A stretch of DNA of 64,000 bases from Marinospirillum sp031581385 (GCF_044810985.1 NZ_CP085242.1:2046001-2110000); one strand, 5' to 3'; positions 1 through 8,727 are shown, numbered from the stretch's first letter. Notes: a model not told the origin generated them from the sequence alone. Numbers and translations are program-made.

Positions 1-45
1 GGGATGAATAACCGGCACCACCCCTTCTATTTTATAGCAGGGCAT
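1..45 (-). CDS. paaY: PaaY, N-terminal fragment (gamma-carbonic-anhydrase-like), cut by the window edge
   Basis: Reading leftward from an ATG at 45, fifteen codons stay open to the edge and give MPCYKIEGVVPVIHP. This matches the start of PaaY, the hexapeptide-repeat protein of phenylacetate clusters (Escherichia coli PaaY begins with a similar MPIYQIDG start). An AGGAG ribosome binding site lies about 7 nt upstream. PaaY family members are thioesterases thought to clear dead-end CoA esters of the pathway. It follows paaN on the same strand after a 183-bp gap that contains a hairpin. Only the first residues are visible, so the call rests on the start sequence and context. Confidence 0.75.
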   Translation of the reverse strand, partial: MPCYKIEGVVPVIHP

Positions 46-130
46 GACTCACTCCTTGGAATTACTCTAGGCAATTATCCGGGTGCAAGGACTACTTGTC
101 AGGACGCGTAAATACTTCCCTGTAAGCTCT

Positions 131-160
131 GGCTGCAACTTCCTGTTGCAGACAGCCTGA
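131..160 (-). repeat. AGGAA-loop hairpin, copy 1 of a dispersed family
   Basis: On the minus strand (the paaN-to-paaY sense strand) CTGCAAC and GTTGCAG pair around the loop AGGAA at 133-151. The 30 bases 131-160 recur exactly, in inverse orientation, at 33437-33466. A second CAGGGAAG motif follows at about 115-123 on the same strand with only a weak stem, as in the other copy. Confidence 0.8.
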
Positions 161-228
161 CATAGCAGCCTCTTGCACCCTCTACGTATTAGTCGCGGCA
201 AGGCAGTAGCGACTTTACCTGATGAGCC

Positions 229-1899
229 TTAAACGTGCCGACGACTCTGCACGACAACAAAACGACTGGCGACAAAGGCCGTGTCGGTCAGGGAGGCATT
301 GGCCGCTGGGTTGCCACCGGTGGCGTGAAAGTCACTGAAGGCCGCAGACTGGTTGACGAAGACACCGCCGTCCAGGTTGTTGGACAAGGCCACCTTGACA
401 TCCATGGCCAGTTCTTCCGCTTCTTCCAGACGCTTGGCATCCGTGGAGTAGAAGCCAAGAGTAATCGCACCCTGTTCATGCAGAACTTCACGCGCTAGAC
501 GAATGGAATCATCGGTGTTTTCTGTGGCAACCAGGAAGGAAACCGGGCCAAAGCGCTCTTCGGAGTAGGTGGCCTTGTCCTTGCCATCCACTTTCAGAAT
601 CAAGGGCGTGTGAATGCGGGCATCAGGGAACTGGGCATGTTCGCGTTTTTCACTGTCCAGAACGATTTCACCCAGCTTGCGGCATTCATCAATGCGGGCT
701 TCCGTCGCTTCCGACTGGATGGCGCCCAGCACCATGCAGGCACGATCGTTGTCGGACAGGAACTTGCTGGTTGCCGTTGCCAGAGCCTGGGCAAATTCAT
801 CAAAGCTGATCTTGCCTTCGGGGGTGTTGATGCCGTCTTTGGGTACGTAGATGGCCTGGGTGGTGGTGCACATCTGGCCGGAGTAGAGGCTCAGGGTGAA
901 GGCCAGGTTTTTGGTGACGGCCTTGAGGTCGGAAACACTGTCGATAATGATGGAGTTGACCCCGGATTTTTCCGTAAACACCCGAGCCTGGCGGGCATTA
1001 TCTTCCAGCCAGTTACCAAAGGCGCTGGAGCCGGTAAAGTCAATCACCTTGACCTGGGGGTTCAGCGCCAGTTCCTTGGTGACCGGTTCTGCAGAGGTGT
1101 CCGGTACCAGGCTGACCAGACAGGTCGGCAGGCCTGCTTCTTTCAAGACTTCCTGAGCGACTTTGACCGTCAGGGCCGCAGGCAGGATTGAACCTGGGTG
1201 TGGCTTGACGATGACCGGGTTGCCGGTTGCCAGACTGGCAAAAAGGCCGGGGTAGGTGTTCCAGGTCGGGAAGGTGGAGCAGCCGACAACCAGAGCAATG
1301 CCACGAGGTACGATATGGAATTTCTTTTCCATGACCAGTGGGTCCATTTTGCCCTGGGGCTTTTCCCAGCGTGCGGTTTCAGGGATACCCTTCATGGCAT
1401 CCCAGGCATAGGCCACTGCTTCCAGACCGCGATCCTGGGCATGAGGTGCACCAGCCTGGAACGCCATCATCAGGCCCTGGCCACTGGTGTGCATCACGGC
1501 CTGACCCATCAAGGGGCTCATGTCATTCAGACGCTGCAGAATTTCGGCACAAACACCAACACGACCTTCGGCACCGGCATCACGCCACTGTGGCAGGGCA
1601 GCCTGCATTGTCTCAATCAGGGCATTCAGATCCGGCTGGTCATAGCTGGTGCCCAGATCAAAACCATAAGGGGAGCGCTCGCCGGTGATTTTCTTGGTGC
1701 TTTTGACGCTGTCCAATTCAAAAGGCTGATCGCACAGGGCTTTGAAATCAGAACTGGCCGATTTCACCTTCTCTTCCGGGTATTTTTTCATGTTCTCAGA
1801 GAAGGGAGACCAGTATTCGCGGGTATGCAAAACCTCAACCGCCTTGTCGAGAAGGGGCTGATGGCGCTCAAAAAGGGCGCGGGGGGTCGTAGCTGACAT
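229..1899 (-). CDS. paaN: PaaN, phenylacetate pathway aldehyde dehydrogenase
   Basis: A 557-residue aldehyde dehydrogenase of the PaaN family, oxidising the ring-opened semialdehyde-CoA of the phenylacetyl-CoA pathway. Visible motifs are the NAD-fold GNPVIVKPHP (about 226-235), DFTGSSAFG (about 287), EKSG (Glu310) and the catalytic Cys344 in GQMCTTT. The start at 1899 is chosen over an in-frame start 25 codons upstream because GGAGGC sits 6-7 nt before this ATG. Unlike the 681-residue bifunctional PaaZ of E. coli, it has no C-terminal MaoC-like hydrolase domain, so oxepin-CoA hydrolysis needs a separate enzyme not seen here. It is divergent from paaF across a 417-bp regulatory gap. Confidence 0.9.
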   Translation of the reverse strand: MSATTPRALFERHQPLLDKAVEVLHTREYWSPFSENMKKYPEEKVKSASSDFKALCDQPFELDSVKSTKKITGERSPYGFDLGTSYDQPDLNALIETMQAALPQWRDAGAEGRVGVCAEILQRLNDMSPLMGQAVMHTSGQGLMMAFQAGAPHAQDRGLEAVAYAWDAMKGIPETARWEKPQGKMDPLVMEKKFHIVPRGIALVVGCSTFPTWNTYPGLFASLATGNPVIVKPHPGSILPAALTVKVAQEVLKEAGLPTCLVSLVPDTSAEPVTKELALNPQVKVIDFTGSSAFGNWLEDNARQARVFTEKSGVNSIIIDSVSDLKAVTKNLAFTLSLYSGQMCTTTQAIYVPKDGINTPEGKISFDEFAQALATATSKFLSDNDRACMVLGAIQSEATEARIDECRKLGEIVLDSEKREHAQFPDARIHTPLILKVDGKDKATYSEERFGPVSFLVATENTDDSIRLAREVLHEQGAITLGFYSTDAKRLEEAEELAMDVKVALSNNLDGGVFVNQSAAFSDFHATGGNPAANASLTDTAFVASRFVVVQSRRHV

Positions 1900-1991
1900 G
1901 GGGAAGCCTCCAAAAGTATTCAGTTTAGAATAAAAATTGAATCTTCGCTTTCCACGCCAACATGGCAACAACAATTCAGATCAAGACCTGC

Positions 1992-2005
1992 TTTTTGTAT
2001 CATAT
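1992..2005. promoter_or_regulatory. TGTATCA-type operator candidate 1
   Basis: TTTTTGTATCATAT, upstream of paaN. The core TTGTATCA recurs upstream of the diiron oxygenase gene and of paaA, as expected for a pathway regulator such as PaaX or PaaR. The regulator gene is not in the window. Confidence 0.45.
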
Positions 2006-2176
2006 TCATGCTGCAAAGCAAAGCAACAAGGCCTTTTAAAGCCCTCTGAAGCGGAAAAAATGTGACCGGGGCGTTTTCAGGTTTTGCGCACTAAGTGCCT
2101 AATCTTTCATCAAATAGCCCGCAATATTGTGCCAATTCAACAACTTGCACTTCATGACTATCCGGCCAGGCAAAAA

Positions 2177-2190
2177 GCGATACACAAATT
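2177..2190. promoter_or_regulatory. TGTATCA-type operator candidate 2
   Basis: GCGATACACAAATT, the inverse form of the motif, 27 bp before the paaF promoter candidate. The GATACACAAA core is shared with 11231-11244 upstream of paaA. Confidence 0.4.
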
Positions 2191-2203
2191 TGAAATTATT
2201 TTC

Positions 2204-2231
2204 TTGATGAGTGTCAAATTTTAGATATACT
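2204..2231 (+). promoter_or_regulatory. paaF promoter with overlapping FNR/Anr-like box
   Basis: TTGATG (2204-2209) and TATACT (2226-2231) are spaced 16 bp, a good sigma70 arrangement. Bases 2204-2217, TTGATGAGTGTCAA, match the FNR/Anr consensus TTGATnnnnATCAA at 9 of 10 defined positions. Because the box sits on the -35 element, a bound regulator would more likely repress than activate (inference). Confidence 0.5.
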
Positions 2232-2316
2232 CCAAGTCAGATCTTCGCCCCCGCCAACTGGTGGAACAATTAAGACAAGACAAGGCGAAACTGAAATAAA
2301 ACAACAAAGGTTGCTT

Positions 2317-3090
2317 ATGCCGCAAAACCTGCTCCTCAAGGGGCCGGACAAGGGTGTGCGCATCATCACCCTGCATCGTCCCGAAGCCCTCAATGCCCTG
2401 AACACTGCCCTCCTGGGTGAACTGGCCGCCGAACTCCAGGCTGCTGATGCCGACCCGGAAACCCGTGCCGTGGTGCTGACTGGTAGCGAAAAAGCCTTTG
2501 CTGCCGGTGCCGACATCAAAGAAATGGCCGCCCGTGATCTGGTGGGCATTCTTGAAGACCCCCGTTTGCAATCCTGGCAGAGCATTTCCCGATTCAGTAA
2601 GCCGATTATAGCGGCCGTCAACGGCTTTTGCCTGGGTGGTGGCTGCGAACTGGCCATGCATGCCGATCTGATGATCGCCGGGGAAAATGCCCGTTTCGGT
2701 CAACCGGAAATCAATCTGGGGATCATGCCGGGTGCTGGCGGCACGCAAAGACTGCGCCGTGCAGTCGGTCCGGCCTTGACCATGCAGATGGTGCTGACCG
2801 GCGAACCCATTTCCGCACAACGCGCACTGGAAGCAGGCCTGATCAGTGAAGTCTGCCAGCCCGAACTGACCGTCGAACGCGCCGTGCAGCTGGCCGAAAT
2901 CATTGCCAGCAAAGCCCCCATCGCCGTACGCCTGGCCAAGGAAGCCGTCCACAAAGCTGGGGATACCGACCTGGCCAGCGGCCTGCGTTTTGAACGCCAT
3001 GCCTTTACCCTGCTGGCCGGAACCCAGGATCGCCAGGAGGGTTTGAATGCCTTCCAGGAAAAACGCAAACCCCACTTCAAGGGTTGTTGA
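2317..3090 (+). CDS. paaF: PaaF, 2,3-dehydroadipyl-CoA hydratase (enoyl-CoA hydratase)
   Basis: A 257-residue crotonase-fold protein, close to the 255 residues of E. coli PaaF, hydrating 2,3-dehydroadipyl-CoA in the lower pathway. The oxyanion-hole region AAGADIKEM (about 62-70), the NGFCLGGGCELA segment with Glu111, and Glu131 in GQPEINLG are present; the two glutamates correspond to the catalytic pair of crotonases. A TTG codon lies two codons upstream, but ATG 2317 is preferred with AAAGG 6 nt before it. It is the first gene of paaFGHIJK; paaG starts 35 bp downstream. Confidence 0.88.
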   Translation: MPQNLLLKGPDKGVRIITLHRPEALNALNTALLGELAAELQAADADPETRAVVLTGSEKAFAAGADIKEMAARDLVGILEDPRLQSWQSISRFSKPIIAAVNGFCLGGGCELAMHADLMIAGENARFGQPEINLGIMPGAGGTQRLRRAVGPALTMQMVLTGEPISAQRALEAGLISEVCQPELTVERAVQLAEIIASKAPIAVRLAKEAVHKAGDTDLASGLRFERHAFTLLAGTQDRQEGLNAFQEKRKPHFKGC

Positions 3091-3125
3091 TTTTCACTTC
3101 ATTCTAATAAGAACAGGATATTGCC

Positions 3126-3917
3126 ATGACCCAACCCAGCATTCTTCTTGAAATTGATCAGGGTGTTGCCCTGTTGACTTTGAATCGCCCGGATAGCCTG
3201 AACAGCTTTAATGCAGAGATGCATGCGGAAATCCGTTCAGCCATCAGCCAGGTTCGCAAAAATGCTGAAGTTCGCGCCCTGGTGATTACCGGTTCCGGGC
3301 GTGGCTTCTGTGCCGGTCAGGATCTTTCCGACCGCAATGTTGCCCCAGGTGCAGAAGCACCTGATCTGGGTGAATCCATTGAAAAGCGCTACAACCCTCT
3401 GTTGCGCTCCATCCGTGAATTGCCGATGCCGGTGATCTGTGCGGTCAATGGCGTGGCAGCCGGTGCCGGTGCCAATATTGCCCTGGCCTGTGACATTACC
3501 CTTGCGGCCAAATCCGCCAGCTTTATTCAGGCCTTCTGCAAGATCGGTCTGATCCCGGATTCCGGCGGCACCTGGTCGCTTCCCCATCTGGTGGGCATGG
3601 CTCGTGCCAAGGGCATGGCACTGCTGGGTGACAAGATCAAGGCCGAACAGGCGGAAAGCTGGGGGATGATCTGGCGTTGCGTGGAAGATGACCAGTTGAT
3701 GGAAGAAGCCATGCAGCTGGCCCGTCATCTGGCCACTCAGCCCACCAAGGGTCTGGCGCTGATCAAGCGCGCCCTGCATGCCAGCACCAACAATACCTTT
3801 GATCAACAGCTGGATCTGGAACGTGATCTGCAGCGTCTGGCCGGACGCACAGACGACTACCGTGAAGGTGTAGGCGCTTTCATGGAAAAACGCACACCGA
3901 ATTTCAAAGGCCAATAA
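3126..3917 (+). CDS. paaG: PaaG, ring-1,2-epoxyphenylacetyl-CoA isomerase
   Basis: A 263-residue crotonase-family isomerase (E. coli PaaG has 262) converting the ring epoxide into the seven-membered oxepin-CoA. GFCAGQDLSD (about 60-69) and AVNGVAAGAGAN mark the CoA and oxyanion site. Asp145 in IPDSGGTW is the PaaG-type catalytic aspartate in place of the hydratase glutamate, which separates it from PaaF. CAGGAT lies about 8 nt before the ATG. The stop is 2 bp from the start of paaH, so the genes are probably translationally coupled. Confidence 0.9.
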   Translation: MTQPSILLEIDQGVALLTLNRPDSLNSFNAEMHAEIRSAISQVRKNAEVRALVITGSGRGFCAGQDLSDRNVAPGAEAPDLGESIEKRYNPLLRSIRELPMPVICAVNGVAAGAGANIALACDITLAAKSASFIQAFCKIGLIPDSGGTWSLPHLVGMARAKGMALLGDKIKAEQAESWGMIWRCVEDDQLMEEAMQLARHLATQPTKGLALIKRALHASTNNTFDQQLDLERDLQRLAGRTDDYREGVGAFMEKRTPNFKGQ

Positions 3918-3919
3918 TC

Positions 3920-5446
3920 ATGCAAGCACTGGATACACAAATCAAAATTGCCGTTGTGGGTGCCGGAGCCATGGGCTCGGGTATTGCCCAGGTTGCTGCC
4001 CAGGCCGGTCATGAAGTTTTTCTTTTTGACCAGAGCGCTGAAGCTGTGGAAAAAGGCAAGGCCGGTATTGCCAAACAACTGCAACGCCGCGTGGATAAAG
4101 GCAAGATGCAACAGGCCGATGCCGATGCCATCGTCAACCGTGTTTTACCCGCCAGCCAACTCAGTGAGCTGGCCCCTGCCGGCCTGGTGATTGAAGCCAT
4201 CGTGGAAAACCTGGAAATCAAACAAAAGGTTTTCGGTGAGCTGGAAGACATCTGTGGTGACCAGGTCATCCTCGCCACCAACACCTCTTCACTTTCCGTG
4301 ACGGCTCTGGGTTCTTCCCTCAAGCGTCCCGAGCGGCTGGTGGGCATGCACTTCTTTAACCCGGCTCCCGTCATGGCCCTGGTGGAAGTGATTCATGGCC
4401 TGGCAACCGACAAGCAGGTCGCCGAGCAGATTCATGCAACGGCGTCCGCCTGGGGCAAAAAGCCGGTTTTTGCCACCTCCACGCCCGGCTTTATCGTCAA
4501 CCGCGTGGCACGCCCTTTTTATGCCGAAAGCCTGCGCCTGATGCTGGAACAGTCCGCCGACCCGGCCACCCTGGATGCTTTGCTGCGCGAAGCAGGCAAC
4601 TTCCGCATGGGGCCTTTCGAGCTGACTGACCTGATCGGCCATGACGTCAACTATGCCGTCACCTGCTCGGTCTTTGATTCCTACTATGGCGATTTTCGTT
4701 TCCAGCCGTCCCTGATTCAAAAGTCTCTGGTGGATGCCGGTCGTCTGGGCCGTAAATCCGGCCAGGGTTTTTATTCCTATGCTGAAGGGGCCGAACGCCC
4801 GGAACCGGCCACGGCAAAAAGCTATAGCAGCGATGAAAAACATTTGATCGTCGAAGGCGACCTGGGTATTGCTCAGGGCCTGGTCGAGCGTTGCCGGGAA
4901 ACCGGGCTGGAAGTGATTGAACGTGAAGGCCACGGCCTGCTGCGCTTTGGTCAGGCCACTCTGGCGCTGACCGATGGTCGCATGGCCACTGAGCGCAGCG
5001 TGACTGATGGCCTGCACAATCTGGTGCTTTTTGATCTGGCTCGGGATTACCGCTCAGCCACCCGCCTGGCCCTGGCCACCGCGGAACAAACCGACATCCA
5101 GGCGACGGAAGATGCCATTGCTCTGCTGCAGATGCTGGGCATCCAGGTCAGCCTGATTGCTGATGCTCCCGGACTGGTGGTGATGCGTACCCTGGCCATG
5201 CTCGCCAATGAAGGTGCAGATGCCGTGCACCAGGGTGTTGCCAGTGCTGCGGATGTGGATCTGGCCATGAAAGCAGGCCTGAACTATCCCGAAGGCCCGC
5301 TGGCCTGGAGTGACCAGCTAGGTTCGGGTGTGATTCATCAGGTGCTGACCCACCTGCAAAGCAGTTACAACGAAGACCGCTACCGGCCTTCACTGCTGCT
5401 GCGCCGAAACACCTTTGCCAAAACCGGTTTTTTCACGGAAAGCTGA
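3920..5446 (+). CDS. paaH: PaaH, 3-hydroxyadipyl-CoA dehydrogenase
   Basis: A 508-residue NAD-dependent 3-hydroxyacyl-CoA dehydrogenase. The Rossmann motif VVGAGAMGSGIAQ is at about 12-24, and MHFFNPAPVM is the family motif. The C-terminal 3HCDH domain is present twice (around FIVNRVARPFY, and again near residue 415 onward), which explains the length relative to single-domain fatty acid enzymes and matches Pseudomonas-type PaaH of about 505 residues. It oxidises 3-hydroxyadipyl-CoA to 3-oxoadipyl-CoA before PaaJ. Some pseudomonad literature calls this gene paaC. Confidence 0.88.
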   Translation: MQALDTQIKIAVVGAGAMGSGIAQVAAQAGHEVFLFDQSAEAVEKGKAGIAKQLQRRVDKGKMQQADADAIVNRVLPASQLSELAPAGLVIEAIVENLEIKQKVFGELEDICGDQVILATNTSSLSVTALGSSLKRPERLVGMHFFNPAPVMALVEVIHGLATDKQVAEQIHATASAWGKKPVFATSTPGFIVNRVARPFYAESLRLMLEQSADPATLDALLREAGNFRMGPFELTDLIGHDVNYAVTCSVFDSYYGDFRFQPSLIQKSLVDAGRLGRKSGQGFYSYAEGAERPEPATAKSYSSDEKHLIVEGDLGIAQGLVERCRETGLEVIEREGHGLLRFGQATLALTDGRMATERSVTDGLHNLVLFDLARDYRSATRLALATAEQTDIQATEDAIALLQMLGIQVSLIADAPGLVVMRTLAMLANEGADAVHQGVASAADVDLAMKAGLNYPEGPLAWSDQLGSGVIHQVLTHLQSSYNEDRYRPSLLLRRNTFAKTGFFTES

Positions 5447-5450
5447 GAAA

Positions 5451-5531
5451 CCAGCCAGGAAAGCAGGTCAAAGCGAAGTAAAGGAGGAGCCTTCAGGCGG
5501 GGGACATGAGCGTGACCTGCTTCCTGGCTGG
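5451..5531 (+). repeat. Long inverted repeat between paaH and paaI
   Basis: The left arm 5451-5470 and right arm 5513-5531 are complementary over about 19 bp with one unpaired base (core GCAGGTCA/TGACCTGC), around a 42-nt loop. No T-tract follows, so it is not a classical terminator. A degenerate third copy of the right arm lies at 5562-5576. It could stabilise or partially attenuate the paa transcript. Confidence 0.7.
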
Positions 5532-5616
5532 CTAAGCTGCAAGGTAAACGGCTCATAGCGAAACCTGCTTTCTGGCAATTGAGCAAACCAAAGAATCTTT
5601 GTAAAGAGAACAATAA

Positions 5617-6069
5617 ATGATGACCACTGAACTCACCCCACAACAACTGGCCGAAGCCTGTACGGATGCGATGTTCTCCCGCGACCAGGCCAGTCAGCAA
5701 CTGGGGATGCAAATCCAATCCGTCGCCCCTGGCAAAGCCGTACTCACCATGACCATTGATGAGCGCATGATCCAGGGACACGGCAACTGCCATGGCGGCT
5801 ACCTTTTCACCCTGGCGGATTCCGCCTTCGCCTTTTCCTGCAACACCTACGACAAGGCAACCGTGGCTTCGGGCTGCAGCATTGAATACATGCGCCCCGC
5901 CCGGCTCGGTGATCAGCTGACAGCCACGGCTAAAGAAGTTTCCCGTGGCAGCCGCACCGGTGTTTACGACATCACCATCACCAACCAGGACGGTAAAAAG
6001 GTTGCCCTTTTCCGTGGCAAATCCTATGAAGTCAGCGGCAGTGTACGCCGCCTGGAGGAAAACTCATGA
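5617..6069 (+). CDS. paaI: PaaI, hydroxyphenylacetyl-CoA thioesterase
   Basis: A 150-residue hotdog-fold thioesterase of the PaaI family. The segment GHGNCHGGYLFTLADSAFAF carries the family HGG motif and the acidic residue of the active site. PaaI is thought to release CoA from dead-end hydroxylated intermediates. Two ATGs stand in tandem (5617, 5620) behind AAAGAGA. It follows paaH after a 170-bp gap holding a long inverted repeat, the only large break in this operon. Its stop overlaps the start of paaJ in an ATGA arrangement. Confidence 0.88.
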   Translation: MMTTELTPQQLAEACTDAMFSRDQASQQLGMQIQSVAPGKAVLTMTIDERMIQGHGNCHGGYLFTLADSAFAFSCNTYDKATVASGCSIEYMRPARLGDQLTATAKEVSRGSRTGVYDITITNQDGKKVALFRGKSYEVSGSVRRLEENS

Positions 6070-7292
6070 AAGACCTGACCAACGCCTACATTATTGATGC
6101 CGTTCGCACCCCGGTAGGCCGCTACGGTGGAGTCCTTTCCAGCGTGCGCGCTGATGATCTGGGCGCGCTGCCGATCAAGGCTTTGATGGAACGTCACTCT
6201 GAACTGGACTGGTCACAGGTGGATGATGTGATCTACGGCTGTGCCAACCAGGCCGGTGAAGACAACCGAGACGTGGCACGCATGTCGGCATTGCTGGCTG
6301 GCCTGCCCACCAGCGTACCCGGCAGCACCGTCAACCGCTTGTGCGGCTCCGGCATGGATGCAGTGGGTACAGCTGCCCGTGCCCTGCGTACCGGTGAAAC
6401 CGACTTGATGCTGGCTGGTGGCGTGGAATCCATGTCCCGTGCACCTTTTGTCATGGGCAAGGCGGAAACGGCTTTCAGTCGTCAGGCTGAAATCCACGAC
6501 ACCACCATTGGCTGGCGTTTCGTCAACCCGCTGATGAAAAAACAGTACGGCATTGATTCCATGCCGGAAACGGCGGAAAACGTCGCTGAAGATTTCAAAA
6601 TCTCCCGCGAAGATCAGGATGCCTTTGCTTTGCGCAGCCAGGAAAGAACCGCTGCCGCCCAGGCCAATGGTCGCCTGGCCGAAGAAATCATTCCGGTCAC
6701 CATCCCGCGCCGCAAGCAGGAGCCTCTGGTCGTTGATAAAGACGAGCACCCGCGTCTGACCAGCCTGGAAAAGCTGGCTGGCCTGCCCACGCCTTTTCGT
6801 GAAAACGGCAGCGTCACCCCCGGCAACGCCTCCGGCGTCAATGATGGTGCCTGTGCCCTGCTGCTGGCCAGTGATGACGGTGTGAAAAAATACGGCCTCA
6901 AACCACGCGCCCGCGTCGTTGCCATGGCTACCGCTGGTGTTGAGCCTCGCATCATGGGGATCGGCCCTGCACCCGCCAGCCGCAAGGTACTGGAAAAAGC
7001 GGGTCTGAAGCTGGAAGACATGGATGTGATCGAACTCAACGAAGCCTTTGCTGCCCAGGCCCTGGCGGTACTGCGTGACCTGGGTTTGCCGGATGATGCG
7101 GCTCACGTCAATCCCAATGGTGGCGCCATTTCTCTGGGTCACCCACTGGGCATGAGTGGCGCACGCCTGATCACCACCGCCCTGCACGAACTGGAAAAAC
7201 GCCATCGTGAAGGCCAGAAAGCTCAATACGCCCTCTGCACCATGTGCATCGGCGTCGGTCAGGGGATCGCCCTGATCATTGAACGCGTTTAA
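6066..7292 (+). CDS. paaJ: PaaJ, 3-oxoadipyl-CoA/3-oxo-5,6-dehydrosuberyl-CoA thiolase
   Basis: A 408-residue thiolase giving acetyl-CoA and succinyl-CoA at the end of the pathway. The nucleophile is Cys93 in NRLCGSGMD. The IELNEAFAAQA segment, the catalytic histidine in SLGHPLGMSGAR and the second cysteine in CTMCIGVGQG (about 394) complete the thiolase site. The start codon overlaps the paaI stop by 4 bp. Similarity to the beta-ketoadipyl thiolase PcaF is expected; the context selects PaaJ. Confidence 0.9.
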   Translation: MKDLTNAYIIDAVRTPVGRYGGVLSSVRADDLGALPIKALMERHSELDWSQVDDVIYGCANQAGEDNRDVARMSALLAGLPTSVPGSTVNRLCGSGMDAVGTAARALRTGETDLMLAGGVESMSRAPFVMGKAETAFSRQAEIHDTTIGWRFVNPLMKKQYGIDSMPETAENVAEDFKISREDQDAFALRSQERTAAAQANGRLAEEIIPVTIPRRKQEPLVVDKDEHPRLTSLEKLAGLPTPFRENGSVTPGNASGVNDGACALLLASDDGVKKYGLKPRARVVAMATAGVEPRIMGIGPAPASRKVLEKAGLKLEDMDVIELNEAFAAQALAVLRDLGLPDDAAHVNPNGGAISLGHPLGMSGARLITTALHELEKRHREGQKAQYALCTMCIGVGQGIALIIERV

Positions 7293-7319
7293 CAAGATAA
7301 AAATAACAGGATTACCACC

Positions 7320-8627
7320 ATGACTTTACCTCTACAAAAACTCGGCAAGCTTGACCCCTTGGAAACCGCCAGTCTGGATGAGTTGCGCAGTGTGCAGCTG
7401 CAGCGCCTGCGCTGGAGTCTGAGCCACGCTTATACCAATGTGCCTTTTTATCGCAAGGCGTTTGATGACAAGGGCATTCATCCCCTGGAAATCAACAGCC
7501 TGGAAGACCTTGCCAAGGTGCCTTTCACCACCAAAGCCGATCTGCGAGACAACTACCCCTACGGGATGTTTGCCACGCCCATGCGTGATGTGGTGCGGAT
7601 TCATGCGTCCAGCGGCACCACCGGCAAGCCCACGGTTGTGGGTTACACCAAAAACGATATCGACACCTGGGCAACCGTTGTGGCCCGCTCTATCCGCGCA
7701 GCAGGTGGCCATGCCGGTGACAAGGTGCATGTGGCCTATGGCTACGGTCTCTTCACCGGCGGTCTGGGCGCTCACTATGGTGCCGAAAAACTGGGCTGTA
7801 CCGTAATTCCCATGTCCGGCGGCCAGACCGAAAAACAGGTTCAGCTGATTCAGGATTTTGAGCCTGACATCATCATGGTCACACCTTCCTACATGCTGAA
7901 TATTGCCGATGAGCTGGATCGCCAGGGCGTTGATCCACACAAGCTGCCACTACGCATTGGTATCTTCGGTGCCGAGCCCTGGACGGATTCCATGCGTAAA
8001 GAGCTGGAAGACCGCCTGGGCATCCAGGCTCTGGACATTTACGGCCTGTCTGAAGTCATGGGCCCAGGTGTCGGCCAGGAATGTGTGGAAACCAAAGATG
8101 GCCCCACCATCTGGGAAGATCATTTCTATCCGGAAATCATTGACCCGGCCAGTGGTGAAGTTCTGCCGGATGGTGAGTACGGTGAGTTGGTGTTCACTTC
8201 TCTGACCAAGGAAGCTCTGCCGATCCTGCGCTACCGCACCCGTGACCTGACCCGCCTGCTGCCCGGCACGGCTCGCCCCATGCGCCGCATTGACAAGATC
8301 ACCGGCCGCAGCGATGACATGCTGATCATTCGCGGCGTGAATGTCTTCCCCACCCAGATTGAAGAGCAGATTCTCAAAGTGTCACAGCTTGCACCTCACT
8401 ATGAGATTGAAGTGTATCGTGATGGCAATCTGGACTGTGTGGAAGTCAGAACCGAACTGAAACCCGATGCAGGCTCCACCGATGCCGAAGGTCGTCAGAA
8501 GCTGGCCAAGGATCTGCAGCATCACATCAAATCCTACATCGGTATCAGCACCCGTATAGAGGTTTGTGAACCGGGCCGCCTGGCTCGCTCCGAAGGCAAG
8601 GCCAAACGGGTTTTCGACCGTCGCTAA
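7320..8627 (+). CDS. paaK: PaaK, phenylacetate-CoA ligase
   Basis: A 435-residue ATP-dependent ligase activating phenylacetate to phenylacetyl-CoA, the entry step of the pathway. The adenylate-forming motif ASSGTTGKPTVVGYT is at about 96-110. Further family signatures are the DIYGLSEVMGPGVG stretch and the C-terminal SDDMLIIRGVNVFPTQIEEQ hinge and AMP-binding C-domain. The length fits PaaK (about 430-440). It is the last gene of the rightward paaFGHIJK unit, closed by a strong terminator 32 bp downstream. Confidence 0.93.
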   Translation: MTLPLQKLGKLDPLETASLDELRSVQLQRLRWSLSHAYTNVPFYRKAFDDKGIHPLEINSLEDLAKVPFTTKADLRDNYPYGMFATPMRDVVRIHASSGTTGKPTVVGYTKNDIDTWATVVARSIRAAGGHAGDKVHVAYGYGLFTGGLGAHYGAEKLGCTVIPMSGGQTEKQVQLIQDFEPDIIMVTPSYMLNIADELDRQGVDPHKLPLRIGIFGAEPWTDSMRKELEDRLGIQALDIYGLSEVMGPGVGQECVETKDGPTIWEDHFYPEIIDPASGEVLPDGEYGELVFTSLTKEALPILRYRTRDLTRLLPGTARPMRRIDKITGRSDDMLIIRGVNVFPTQIEEQILKVSQLAPHYEIEVYRDGNLDCVEVRTELKPDAGSTDAEGRQKLAKDLQHHIKSYIGISTRIEVCEPGRLARSEGKAKRVFDRR

Positions 8628-8659
8628 AAGCTTTTGGAATTCTTTCTCCACCCCTTCTG

Positions 8660-8684
8660 CCCTGCTTAATGCAGGGTTTTTTTT
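8660..8684 (+). terminator. Rho-independent terminator after paaK
   Basis: CCCTGC and GCAGGG pair around TTAAT and are followed by eight T residues. Confidence 0.9.
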
Positions 8685-8705
8685 GGCCTGAAAAACCAGT
8701 TTTTA

Positions 8706-8719
8706 TTGACTTATATCAA
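8706..8719. promoter_or_regulatory. FNR/Anr-like box upstream of the diiron oxygenase gene
   Basis: TTGACTTATATCAA matches TTGATnnnnATCAA at 9 of 10 positions. It lies in the gap between the paaK terminator and the diiron gene. Confidence 0.5.
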
Positions 8720-8727
8720 GAAACCAC

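Larger units (their letters stand above)
1900..2316. promoter_or_regulatory. Divergent paaN/paaF intergenic control region
   Basis: This 417-bp gap without genes separates the leftward paaN from the rightward paaF operon. It contains two TGTATCA-type motifs (1992-2005, 2177-2190) and a promoter-like segment overlapping an FNR-like box (2204-2231). The stretch 2040-2160 shows nothing else recognisable. Confidence 0.6.

Noticed and set aside
6213..7295. 360-codon open frame antisense to paaJ
   Set aside because: It mirrors the thiolase gene in a frame kept open by codon bias; no motif or ribosome binding site, and the thiolase is unambiguous.
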